A DNA stretch of 64,000 nt, taken from Paraburkholderia phenazinium (GTDB lineage: Bacteria > Pseudomonadota > Gammaproteobacteria > Burkholderiales > Burkholderiaceae). The stretch is taken from assembly GCF_900141745.1 (NCBI RefSeq), contig NZ_FSRM01000001.1, positions 682,001-746,000 of the forward strand, read 5' to 3'. The stretch's first letter is position 1; the number at the start of each line of letters is the position of its first letter. The notes beneath the pieces are model-generated. The model searched no databases. It was not told where the DNA came from and saw only the letters and a program-made list of their open reading frames with translations. Below are positions 8,588 to 16,874 of this stretch, piece after piece. A program made the position numbers and the translations under genes.

Positions 8588-9064
8588 AACAGAGTTGCTG
8601 TGAGCAACGGCAGGCGACACGAACCGGCGGAACACCGGTGACCCCATCAACACACAATGCCTTCATCGCTGCGTGTGTTTTGTGCCGACCAGCGTTGCGA
8701 AATACAACGATTGGATGAAGAGCGCCGTCGATCTGAATCAGAGTCCGATGGACCGGCACCGTTCCATTGGTGCGTCTGCCGTTTGACGGAGGGCAGGACG
8801 CGGAAAGAACGGCGATTGTGCCATAGCTTTTCGGGGTCTACGGAAACCACTCGAATTGCGGCCTGAAGCGGTAAAAATGAGCGTATTTCGCAGCAGAACA
8901 AGAAAAAGCGACCGGTTTGGATTCTGCTCTGACGCACAGATGTCTGTCACTTCACCAATCTGCGACGTCGGTGTTTTCTTTTTTGCCGAGCCGCAAAAGT
9001 CCCTGCGATCCAGGTTTTTGCATTCTCGATAAGCGCCGTCTCACCGCGGTCTTTCTGTTTATTG

Positions 9065-9122
9065 GTTTACTCGTATGTATACGTAGTAGCAGTTAACAAG
9101 TCCGGTCCATTTCTGTGGATAA
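9065..9122 (-). other. Candidate origin unwinding element, right arm (inverted copy of the left arm)
   Basis: Read on the minus strand: a perfect DnaA box TTATCCACA (9122-9114), a 13-base spacer, CTTGTTAACT (9100-9091), then G/A-CT ACT ACG triplets and TATACATACGAGTAAAC to 9065. The 22 bases from CTTGTT onward match the left arm at 21 positions, with identical spacing to the DnaA box. A T/A-rich stretch follows. The two arms point toward each other, 3.2 kb apart. Confidence 0.65.
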
Positions 9123-9293
9123 GTCATGTTTACCGAGCCGAATCAGCGCGTTGTCGAACGCACAACCCGCTGCACAGGATGTGCGGTTGAGGCCAGGAGC
9201 CGGGGGTAACTTTTTGCGTTTCTGGTGCGCGACGAAGTTACCCCGTTTACGTCCACACGCCGTCCACATCACTTGCGCCTGCATTCCGACAGG

Positions 9294-9317
9294 TTATCCA
9301 CAGTCTTACGTGGATAA
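9294..9317. promoter_or_regulatory. Pair of convergent DnaA boxes
   Basis: A perfect TTATCCACA at 9294-9302 faces CGTGGATAA at 9309-9317 (one mismatch), 6 bases apart. This is the same arrangement and spacing as the pair at 5669-5692. Confidence 0.65.
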
Positions 9318-9337
9318 CTTTTCGCCTGGCTGGCTGC

Positions 9338-11305
9338 CTACCGGGCTGTTCCCTGACGCAATGCACGTAGTAGAAAACGTGCGGGGTCGAGATCTTCGGC
9401 AAGATCGCGCTCGATCGGCCAGGGTTCGCCTTCGATCTGCGAGGCGATCAGCTCGGCGCCGAGGCCGGCCCAGACGAGGCCGCGGGAGCCATAGGCGAAC
9501 GCACCGTATAAACCGTCCGCGCGCGGCAGATCGAGTGGCCACGCGCCGCGCAGACGCTCCCGGTCCTGGATGGCGGTGGCTTCGTCGGCGAGCGCGCCGA
9601 TCATCGGCAGGCGGTCGCTCGTTACACAGCGAAATGCGACGCGCCCGGCTAGTGACGGAACATGCTGCTGGTCAAACGCAGTAGCGAAGCTGGGCAACAT
9701 CTGTGCGAGACGTTGCAGATTTTCGATGTGTCCTGCAGCCTGCATGGAGCGCTCGGGATCGTCGATATCGTAGGTTGCGCCTGTCAGCGTGACGCCATCG
9801 GGCAACGGCACGGCGTAGCCTTCGCCGATCACGGGCAGCGCGGGCGACGGCACGCTGCCGGCGGGCAGCAAGGTCAATTGACCGCGCACGCTTTGGGTTG
9901 GCGAGTATCGCAAGCCGGCGACGCGCGCGGCGTCATGTGCGTTTGCAAAGATCACGACCGGTGCGCGCGCAAGCGTGTGTCCATTCGCGTCGAGCACGCT
10001 CCATTGATTGCCCGAACGTTCGACATGCGCGGCTTCAACGCCAAAACGGCGCTCGAGTCGTTGACCCGCCGCTGCGCATTGAGCCGCGCAAAGGGTGACG
10101 GGATCGATCCACCCTCCATGTGGAAACAGCCATCCGCCGTGTGCAACCGGAAGCTTCGCAATCCTCTCTGCCTGCACACGTTCGAGCGGTGTCACGTAGT
10201 CAGATGGATAACCGAACGCCGCCAGTGACGCCGCCATCATGCTGGCTTCTTCGTCGGTCGCGGCGAGTTGCAGCAGGCCTTCCGCGCCGCGTACCGGGCG
10301 ATGTCCCGCGTGCGCCAGCATTGCCCAGCGTTGCAGTGCATATAGAAAGCCGGCGCGTGTGATGCGCGAGGCGACGCTGTCATCACGCGAGAGCATGGGA
10401 TGAAATACGCCAGCGGGATTGCCCGAAGCATCGCGAGCCAACGCATCGTGCCGTTCGAGCGAGGTCACCTGCCAGCCTCGTGCGGTGAGCCGCTCGATCA
10501 ATGCGCAGCCTGCTAGCCCTGCCCCGATCACGACCGCATGCCGGTCGTCCACGGCGAGCGGCGCGGGCGGTTCGTGCCGCCGCACTCTCCAGCGTGGCGC
10601 AAAACGGCCCACCAGCATGGCGCGTTTCCAGCCGAAGCCCTCGACCTTGCGATACTCGAAGCCAGTCTGGGTGAGTGCGCGTTTCACGTCGCCCGAACTC
10701 GTGTAGGTCGAAAACGTAGCATCTTCGCCAGCGAGACGCGCGAGCGATTTGAAGATCGCCGGTGTCCACAATTCGGGATTTTTCGCCGGCGCAAAACCAT
10801 CCAGATAGAACGCGTCGGCGCGCAGCCAGAGCGTCGGCAGAGTGTCGACGGCGTCGCCGAATACCAGTGTCAGCGAGACGCGCCCTCCTTCGAATTCAAG
10901 CCGGTGGGTGCCTGGAACCAGCATCGGCCATGCGTCGGCGAGGCTTTGTCCGAGGCCCGTAATCGATGCGTCCGCAACTGTCGCGGCATACGCGCGCAAC
11001 AGATCAGCCTGTGAAAAAGGGTGTTTTTCCGTCGAAACGAAATGAAGCCGCTCGCACCTTGCGGGGTCGGCGCGCCACGCGGCCCAGGTCGTCAGGAAGT
11101 TGATGCCCATCCCGAAGCCCGTCTCGAGCACCGAGAAAACGCGTCGGCGCTGCCATCGTTCCGGCAGGCCGTTGCCTTGCAGGAAAACGTATTGCGCCTG
11201 GGCAAGACTGCCCACAGCGCTGTGATAGATGTCGTCGTGGCGAGGCGAAAACGGCGTGCCGTTGTCGCGAAACGCCAGCGTGGCAGGGATCAGCGGATCG
11301 GTCAT
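9338..11305 (-). CDS. mnmC: Bifunctional tRNA mnm5s2U34 biosynthesis protein MnmC
   Basis: 655 residues, close to E. coli MnmC. The N-terminal half is the SAM-dependent methyltransferase domain (FSVLETGFGMGINFLTTW near 55-75 and the acidic YLDGFAPAKNPELW motif). The C-terminal half is the FAD oxidoreductase, with a nucleotide-binding motif AVVIGAGLAGCALIERL near 255-270 and the terminal AYGSRGLVWAGLGAELIA segment. It removes the carboxymethyl group from cmnm5s2U34 and then methylates to mnm5s2U in the wobble position of certain tRNAs, downstream of MnmE/MnmG. mnmE lies at 45639-47039 in this window. The ATG at 11305 (MTDPLIPATL) was chosen over the frame start at 11338. Confidence 0.94.
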   Translation of the reverse strand: MTDPLIPATLAFRDNGTPFSPRHDDIYHSAVGSLAQAQYVFLQGNGLPERWQRRRVFSVLETGFGMGINFLTTWAAWRADPARCERLHFVSTEKHPFSQADLLRAYAATVADASITGLGQSLADAWPMLVPGTHRLEFEGGRVSLTLVFGDAVDTLPTLWLRADAFYLDGFAPAKNPELWTPAIFKSLARLAGEDATFSTYTSSGDVKRALTQTGFEYRKVEGFGWKRAMLVGRFAPRWRVRRHEPPAPLAVDDRHAVVIGAGLAGCALIERLTARGWQVTSLERHDALARDASGNPAGVFHPMLSRDDSVASRITRAGFLYALQRWAMLAHAGHRPVRGAEGLLQLAATDEEASMMAASLAAFGYPSDYVTPLERVQAERIAKLPVAHGGWLFPHGGWIDPVTLCAAQCAAAGQRLERRFGVEAAHVERSGNQWSVLDANGHTLARAPVVIFANAHDAARVAGLRYSPTQSVRGQLTLLPAGSVPSPALPVIGEGYAVPLPDGVTLTGATYDIDDPERSMQAAGHIENLQRLAQMLPSFATAFDQQHVPSLAGRVAFRCVTSDRLPMIGALADEATAIQDRERLRGAWPLDLPRADGLYGAFAYGSRGLVWAGLGAELIASQIEGEPWPIERDLAEDLDPARFLLRALRQGTAR

Positions 11306-11673
11306 GCAGTGTGAAAAACCTACGGACGAGCAGGTCAAGCGTTGCCGGACGAGGCGCGCCGGCCGTCGCGCAGCAAGTCGCTAAAAGTCAGAAGCAAGCC
11401 AGCAGCGGCTCAAAACACGGCTGGAACGTTGGCAAAAACCAACGCCAGCCTCATGTAAAGCCCTGGTTAGGCGGCCGTTTCGATTCCAGGAATAGCAAAA
11501 ATGGTAATTTCACGGCTGGATGGGGCCAACCAGCCTGTATTTCTTCGAAACCCTTGTCCAGATTGGGTTTGCGCTGCGCTATCATAGCAAGCGCCGCGAA
11601 GGGAAGCGGCAGCACGGTCGTCATTGCGCAAGCAGCCCGTCGCGTTGTCCGGGTAGCTGCACAGCCGTAGCTG

Positions 11674-11702
11674 CTCGACGGCGCGGCCCGCGCACGTATA
11701 AT
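11674..11702 (+). promoter_or_regulatory. Candidate sigma-70 promoter of the HU gene
   Basis: A perfect TATAAT at 11697-11702 with CTCGAC as a weak -35 box at 11674-11679 and a 17-base spacer, about 48 bases before the HU start codon. The rest of the gap 11306-11750 holds no gene I can support. Confidence 0.5.
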
Positions 11703-11750
11703 CGGCGCGTTCGCGCTGTTCGTGTCAACCTAAACCAGAAAGGAACCTTA

Positions 11751-12029
11751 ATGAACAAACAGGAACTGATCGACGCCGTCGCAGGTCAGACGGGCGCCAG
11801 CAAGGCTCAAACCGGCGAAACGCTGGACACGTTGCTCGAAGTGATCAAGAAGGCTGTGTCGAAGGGTGATGCGGTCCAGTTGATCGGTTTTGGTAGCTTC
11901 GGTTCGGGCAAGCGCGCAGCACGTACGGGACGTAACCCGAAGACCGGCGAGACCATCAAGATCCCGGCTGCCAAGACCGTCAAGTTCACGGCTGGCAAGG
12001 CGTTCAAGGACGCAGTCAACAAGCGCTAA
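11751..12029 (+). CDS. DNA-binding protein HU
   Basis: A 92-residue histone-like protein of full family length. It has the typical N-terminus [11 protein letters not shown], the core [13 protein letters not shown], the DNA-binding arm with [11 protein letters not shown], and [13 protein letters not shown] at the end. HU bends and compacts DNA as a dimer and, in E. coli, helps DnaA open oriC. AGAAAGGA precedes the ATG at normal spacing. It is transcribed alone, from a TATAAT promoter to a strong terminator. Whether it corresponds to hupA or hupB cannot be said, since this lineage may have several HU copies. Confidence 0.96.
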   Translation: MNKQELIDAVAGQTGASKAQTGETLDTLLEVIKKAVSKGDAVQLIGFGSFGSGKRAARTGRNPKTGETIKIPAAKTVKFTAGKAFKDAVNKR

Positions 12030-12052
12030 GCACAGCAGTGCTCCGTTGTTGA

Positions 12053-12077
12053 AACCCGCCTCGGGCGGGTTTTTTTC
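12053..12077 (+). terminator. Rho-independent terminator of the HU gene
   Basis: Stem ACCCGCC/GGGCGGGT with a 2-base loop followed by seven T, 24 bases after the HU stop. Confidence 0.85.
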
Positions 12078-12094
12078 GTCTGAACGGCGCACGC

Positions 12095-13390
12095 TCAGTG
12101 ATGGTGATGGACGATTTCACCATCGCCGTGGTCGTGATCATGATCGTGATCTTCTTCGGCATCGAAATCCCAAGCCGGGAATGGATCGGCAAATTGCAGC
12201 CATCCTTGCGGACCTAACGCGTATTCGTCGTCGGTGAGCAGGCACGCATCGAACTTTGCGCTCCACACGGCCGGGTCGATACCAACGCCGATCATCACCA
12301 GTTCCTGACGCCGGTCGCCGACGCTGAAGTCGTTCGCGTCGCCATGCCAGTCGGCGGCGATTTCCGCAGCGAGTTCGTCGTCGCCGTCGGGCCATTCGCT
12401 GCGATCCTGCGCGGCCCACCACATTCCCGCTGGGCCGTGGCGGCATGCGCCGCCCGCTTGTGAAAGCGAGCCGGCAATGTCGTTACGCGTGGCGAGCCAG
12501 AAGAAACCCTTGCTGCGTAGCACGCCTTTCCATTCTTCATGCAGCAGTGCCCACAGACGCTCGGGATGAAACGGCCGGCGCGCGCGATAAACGAAATTGC
12601 CGATGCCGAATTCGTCGGCTTCGCCGCTGTGATCGTGCCCGTGCTCGTGATCATGCTCCAGCGACGCGAGCCAGCCGGGCGCGCTCGACGCCGCATCGAA
12701 ATCGAAGCGCTTCGTGTCCAGCACTTCTTCGAGCGGCACCACGCCAAAGCGGCTCACCACCTGCACGGCGCGCGGATTGATGCGAGCGAGAATCCGCTGC
12801 AGGCGCGTCAGATCGTCCGCACTGACGAGATCGACCTTGTTCACCACCAGTACGTCGCAGAACTCGATCTGTTCGATCAGCAATTCCACCAGCGTGCGGT
12901 CGTCTTCTTCGCTCGCTGCAATGCCGCGTTCGGCGAGCGCGTCGGCCGAACCGTAATCGCGCAGGAAGTTGAAGGCGTCGACGACCGTCACCATCGTGTC
13001 CAGGCACGCGACATCGGAGAGCGACTTGCCGTCATCGTCGACGAAGGTGAAGGTTTCGGCGATTGGCATCGGCTCGGCGATGCCGGTCGATTCGATCAGG
13101 ATCGCGTCGAAACGCTGCTCGCCGGCAAGACGCCGGATCTCGACCAGCAGGTCGTCGCGTAGCGTGCAGCAGATGCAACCGTTGCTCATCTCGACAAGCT
13201 GTTCTTCGAGGTGCGAGAGCGCGGCGGCGTCGCGCACGAGCGTCGCGTCGATGTTGACGGCGGCCAGATCGTTGACGATCACGGCCACGCGCAGACCGGC
13301 GCGGTTGGCAAGAATATGGTTCAGGAGCGTGGTCTTGCCGGCGCCCAGAAAACCGGAGAGCACGGTGACGGGCAGAGTCGGCTGGTTCAT
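12095..13390 (-). CDS. COG0523 (CobW/ZNG-type) metallochaperone GTPase
   Basis: 431 residues. The Walker A motif [15 protein letters not shown] is at about 12-26. The metal-binding CxCC motif ([11 protein letters not shown]) is at 72-75 and NKVDLV provides guanine specificity. The CobW C-terminal domain ends in [14 protein letters not shown]. Two His-rich stretches ([12 protein letters not shown] near 245, and a terminal [12 protein letters not shown]...HHHH) point to zinc. Family members use GTP hydrolysis to deliver metal to client enzymes. The ATG at 13390 begins right at the GTPase fold; the in-frame extension to 13501 is not supported. No Zur box is evident upstream. It is convergent with HU. 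Confidence 0.9.
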   Translation of the reverse strand: MNQPTLPVTVLSGFLGAGKTTLLNHILANRAGLRVAVIVNDLAAVNIDATLVRDAAALSHLEEQLVEMSNGCICCTLRDDLLVEIRRLAGEQRFDAILIESTGIAEPMPIAETFTFVDDDGKSLSDVACLDTMVTVVDAFNFLRDYGSADALAERGIAASEEDDRTLVELLIEQIEFCDVLVVNKVDLVSADDLTRLQRILARINPRAVQVVSRFGVVPLEEVLDTKRFDFDAASSAPGWLASLEHDHEHGHDHSGEADEFGIGNFVYRARRPFHPERLWALLHEEWKGVLRSKGFFWLATRNDIAGSLSQAGGACRHGPAGMWWAAQDRSEWPDGDDELAAEIAADWHGDANDFSVGDRRQELVMIGVGIDPAVWSAKFDACLLTDDEYALGPQGWLQFADPFPAWDFDAEEDHDHDHDHGDGEIVHHHH

Positions 13391-13520
13391 CGCAGTACGG
13401 AAACGGAGAGGTAAGGAGGCGTGCCGGGCACTCAAGCGCAGTCGCAGGGCCGATGGCAGCACGAAGCCGCATTGTGCATCAAACCCGCGCCGTTCGCGCA
13501 AACTCCGGCCAAGCCACCCC

Positions 13521-13967
13521 TTAGTGCGACGCCGCGATCAGGTTCCACTTACGCAGGATACCGACAATCTGCTGCGCATACTGGTCGCGCAGCGACGGCG
13601 TTTCCGAATGGTAGGCGCCCACCGCTTGCCAGGTGTTGCCGTACTTGTTCATCTGCTGGCGCAGATGCCAGGCGGCAATATAGACGTTCTTGCACGGCTC
13701 CATCAGCGTGTTGCTGGAGATGCCATACAGGGCCAGCGTGGGGAGATGAACGGAGTTGATCTGCATCAGGCCGTAGTCGGTCGAGCCGTTGGCGTTCTTA
13801 TGCAGCGCGTCGGGCCGGTTGTGCGACTCCTGCCAGGCAATTGCCCGCAAGATCAGCGGATTGACCTTCTGATAACGGGCAGCCTCATCGAAACAGTCGG
13901 CGTGCGCCTGCCCCGCTGCGAACAGCGTGCCGAGTACCGTAGCGACAGTCAGAAGGGTCCGTTTCAT
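13521..13967 (-). CDS. Periplasmic lytic transglycosylase, SLT/IagB type
   Basis: 148 residues with a signal peptide ending AGQAHA before DCFDEAA. The SLT domain carries the catalytic Glu in [13 protein letters not shown] and the family motifs [14 protein letters not shown] and QAVGAYHS. Small enzymes of this type cut glycan strands to let secretion apparatus pass through peptidoglycan. It lies divergently from gspD about 500 bases away, so a role in assembling the type II secretion channel is plausible but not shown. A family paralogue attached to type III or IV systems would look the same. Confidence 0.9.
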   Translation of the reverse strand: MKRTLLTVATVLGTLFAAGQAHADCFDEAARYQKVNPLILRAIAWQESHNRPDALHKNANGSTDYGLMQINSVHLPTLALYGISSNTLMEPCKNVYIAAWHLRQQMNKYGNTWQAVGAYHSETPSLRDQYAQQIVGILRKWNLIAASH

Positions 13968-14029
13968 CGGTCAAGATGACTAAGCAATTCACATAGGTAA
14001 GATGCGGTAAGGCATTTTGCTCGCGCCTA

Positions 14030-14047
14030 GCATGCACCTGTGCATGC
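14030..14047. repeat. Perfect 8-bp inverted repeat in the transglycosylase-gspD gap
   Basis: GCATGCAC-CT-GTGCATGC, within the 504-base gap between the divergent transglycosylase and gspD. The symmetry and position suggest a regulator site. The rest of the gap (13968-14471) has no other feature I can support beyond unassigned promoter-like A/T-rich sequence near 14220-14340. Confidence 0.4.
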
Positions 14048-14471
14048 CCGCAAACCCGCCAACACCGAGCCTGTGGCGGACATCGGGGAAAACCCGCGTA
14101 GCCAAACCTGCGTCCGGCAGGATGATCGGCTCGTATGATACCGGCAGGCAGTCGAGCGTCAAGTCGGCTAAGGGATATAAGCGCGCTAAAAACGAACCTC
14201 GCAGACGGGTCGGGCAAATCCTCACCAAAGCTTTCAAAATTTTTACGTTGTGCGAGCTTGTTTAGAGTAATCACACCGGAGCCGTTGTTTTGTGACAAAT
14301 CCGACATGAAAAACTGTTACTGTTCGTTTTTTCCGGACATAGGTTGGAAGGCAGTCGGGGTTGTCAGCGCCCGCGGGGGCGGTGACAAGCCGTGGGGACC
14401 GCTGGTACGCACCTATGTTTGCTGCGCATGACAGCGGGTCGCTTCGGCGGTCGGCATCGACATCAAACTCC

Positions 14472-16874
14472 ATGAGAAGAAATCGTATGGCATTGCGTCG
14501 CGTCGCAACGGCGCTGCTGGTGGCTGGCCTGATCGGTGCGCAGACCGCACACGCCCAGGTGACACTCAACTTCGTCAACGCCGACATCGATCAGGTGGCC
14601 AGGGCGATTGGCGCTGCAACCGGGAAGACGATCATCGTCGACCCACGCGTCAAGGGTCAGTTAAACCTCGTCTCCGAAAATCCGGTGCCCGAGGACCAGG
14701 CGCTCAAGACCCTGCAGTCTGCTTTACGGATGCAAGGCTTCGCGCTGGTAGAGGATCATGGCGTGCTGAAGGTCGTGCCCGAAGCCGATGCCAAGCTGCA
14801 GGGCGTACCGACTTACGTCGGCAATACTCCGGTGGCGCGCGGCGATCAGGTGATCACGCAGGTGTTCCAGCTCAGGAACGAATCGGCCAATAACGTGCTG
14901 CCGGTGCTGCGTCCGCTGATCTCGCCGAACAATACGGTGGCGGCCTATCCGTCCAACAACACGATTGTCGTGACGGACTACGCCGACAACGTGCGCCGGA
15001 TTGCCCAGATCATCGCCGGCATCGACACGGCTGCGGGCACGCAGGTTTCGGTGGTGCCGTTGAGAAACGCCAACGCGCTCGACATCGCACCGCAACTGAC
15101 GAAGATGCTCGATCCGGGTGCGATCGGTGCGACCGATGCGACGCTGAAGGTATCGGTTACCGCCGACGCACGCACCAACTCGCTGCTGATCCGAGCATCG
15201 AACGGCGCGCGCCTTGCGGCCGCGAAGGAGCTGGCGAAGCAGCTCGATGCGCCGAGCGCCGTGCCCGGCAACATGCATGTCGTGCCACTGCGCAACGCAG
15301 ATGCGGCGACGCTCGCGAAGACCTTGCGCGGCATGCTGGGTAAAGGCGGCGACAGCGGCTCATCGAGCGGATCGAACAATGCGAATTCGTTCAACGCGAG
15401 CGGCAGTTCAGGCAGTTCGTATGGCAGCAGTTCGACGGGCACCTCGGGCACCCCACCGCTGCCGTCGGGCGGACTCGGAGGCGGCTCGAGCTCGTCGCCG
15501 CTCGGCGGAGGCGCCAGCTCGGGCGCAGCCGGCGCTTCTGGCGATACGATCGGCACCGACAAGGACAAGAGCAGTGACGACAACCAGCCTGGCGGCATGA
15601 TCCAGGCGGACGCGGCAACCAACTCGCTGATCATCACGGCGCCCGAAGCGGTCTATCGTAACCTGCGCTCGGTGATCGACCAGCTGGATGCACGGCGCGC
15701 CCAGGTCTATATCGAGGCGCTGATCGTCGAGCTGAACTCCAACACGAATGCCAATCTCGGCATTCAGTGGCAAGTCGCGAACAACTCGGTGCTAGCCGGC
15801 ACCAACCTGGCAACCGGCACCGGCAATAGCATTATCAATCTGACGGCGGCTGCGGCGACGGGCGGCCTGGCCGCCGGCGGTCTCGCCAGTGCGCTTACGA
15901 CCAGCAACCTCCAGCAAGGTCTCAATGTTGGTTGGGTGCACAACATTTTCGGTGTGCAGGGACTCGGTGCGTTGTTGCAGGCCCTGTCGCAGACCGCCGA
16001 CGCGAACGTGCTGTCGACGCCTAACCTGATCACGCTCGACAACGAGGAAGCCAAGATCGTCGTCGGTACGAACGTGCCGATTCAGACGGGTTCGTATTCG
16101 AACCTGACGAGCGGCACCTCGAGCGCAGCGTTCAATACTTATGACCGCGTCGACGTGGGTCTGACGCTGCACGTCAAGCCGCAGATCACCGACGGCGGGA
16201 TTCTCAAGCTGCAGCTCTACACGGAAGATTCGGCGATCGTCACCGGCACGACTAACGCGACGACCAACCCGGCGGGCCCGGAGTTCACCAAGCGTTCGAT
16301 CCAGTCGACGGTGCTCGCCGATAACGGCGAGATCATCGTGCTGGGCGGCCTGATGCAGGACAACTACCAGGTCAGCAACAGCAAGGTGCCGCTGCTGGGC
16401 GACATTCCGTGGATCGGCCAACTGTTTCGCTCGGAATCGAAGAGTCGCAACAAGACTAACCTGATGGTGTTCCTGCGTCCCGTGATCATCACCGATCACG
16501 CTACCGCGCAGGCCGTGACAGAGAACCGCTACGACTACATCCAGGGCGTGCAGGGTGCGTACAAGTCGGATAACAACCTGATCAAGGACAAGGACGATCC
16601 GGTGGTTCCGCCGATGCCGATCGGCCCGGCCGAGGGCGGTGCGCCCGCGATGAACCTGTTCAATCTTGACGAGATGCGCCGTCAGCAGATGGCGCCGCCG
16701 GCTCCCGCTTCCCGGGCGCCGGTGTCGAATGGCGGTGCCGTTCCGAACGGTGGCGCCGTTCAGAGTGGCGGTGCCGTCCAGAATGGCGGTGCGGTGCCGA
16801 ATGGTGCTGCAGTCCAGACTAATCCTGTACCGACCAACTCGCCTGTGACCACGGCGCCGGGAGCGCAGCCGTGA
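14472..16874 (+). CDS. gspD: Type II secretion secretin GspD
   Basis: 800 residues from the ATG at 14472; an alternative ATG at 14487 is in frame. A signal peptide ends at TAHAQ. N0 and N1-N3 ring-building domains follow (VTLNFVNADIDQVARAIGA, three KH-like repeats), with a Ser/Gly-rich insert at about residues 289-376 inside N3. The C-terminal secretin beta-barrel has VPLLGDIPWIGQLF and FLRPVIITD. The protein forms the outer-membrane channel of the general secretory pathway. The last 70 residues are low complexity and include five 18-bp repeats. The stop overlaps the gspE start. It heads the plus-strand gspDEF unit. Confidence 0.95.
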   Translation: MRRNRMALRRVATALLVAGLIGAQTAHAQVTLNFVNADIDQVARAIGAATGKTIIVDPRVKGQLNLVSENPVPEDQALKTLQSALRMQGFALVEDHGVLKVVPEADAKLQGVPTYVGNTPVARGDQVITQVFQLRNESANNVLPVLRPLISPNNTVAAYPSNNTIVVTDYADNVRRIAQIIAGIDTAAGTQVSVVPLRNANALDIAPQLTKMLDPGAIGATDATLKVSVTADARTNSLLIRASNGARLAAAKELAKQLDAPSAVPGNMHVVPLRNADAATLAKTLRGMLGKGGDSGSSSGSNNANSFNASGSSGSSYGSSSTGTSGTPPLPSGGLGGGSSSSPLGGGASSGAAGASGDTIGTDKDKSSDDNQPGGMIQADAATNSLIITAPEAVYRNLRSVIDQLDARRAQVYIEALIVELNSNTNANLGIQWQVANNSVLAGTNLATGTGNSIINLTAAAATGGLAAGGLASALTTSNLQQGLNVGWVHNIFGVQGLGALLQALSQTADANVLSTPNLITLDNEEAKIVVGTNVPIQTGSYSNLTSGTSSAAFNTYDRVDVGLTLHVKPQITDGGILKLQLYTEDSAIVTGTTNATTNPAGPEFTKRSIQSTVLADNGEIIVLGGLMQDNYQVSNSKVPLLGDIPWIGQLFRSESKSRNKTNLMVFLRPVIITDHATAQAVTENRYDYIQGVQGAYKSDNNLIKDKDDPVVPPMPIGPAEGGAPAMNLFNLDEMRRQQMAPPAPASRAPVSNGGAVPNGGAVQSGGAVQNGGAVPNGAAVQTNPVPTNSPVTTAPGAQP
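16728..16817 (+). repeat. Five tandem 18-bp units at the gspD 3' end
   Basis: Units beginning AAT/AAC/AGT GG encode (N/S)G(G/A)AV(P/Q) five times. Third-base differences between units indicate old copies rather than a fresh expansion. Confidence 0.8.

Larger units (their letters stand above)
8472..9337. other. Long intergenic region with repeats, DnaA boxes and right half of candidate oriC
   Basis: 866 bases without a convincing gene. The short frames at 8647-8937 and 8657-8866 overlap each other on opposite strands and have no family features. It contains two copies of a dispersed hairpin repeat (8498-8532, 8558-8587), a T-rich stretch around 8970-9060, the right origin-like arm (9065-9122) and two more DnaA boxes (9294-9317). 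Confidence 0.65.

Noticed and set aside
8647..8937. Overlapping short frames on both strands in the 8.5-9.3 kb gap
   Set aside because: No ribosome sites, no family features and random-like composition.
13391..13520. Zur-type operator upstream of the COG0523 GTPase
   Set aside because: No GTTATNNNATAAC-like palindrome is visible, so zinc control is not supported by sequence here.
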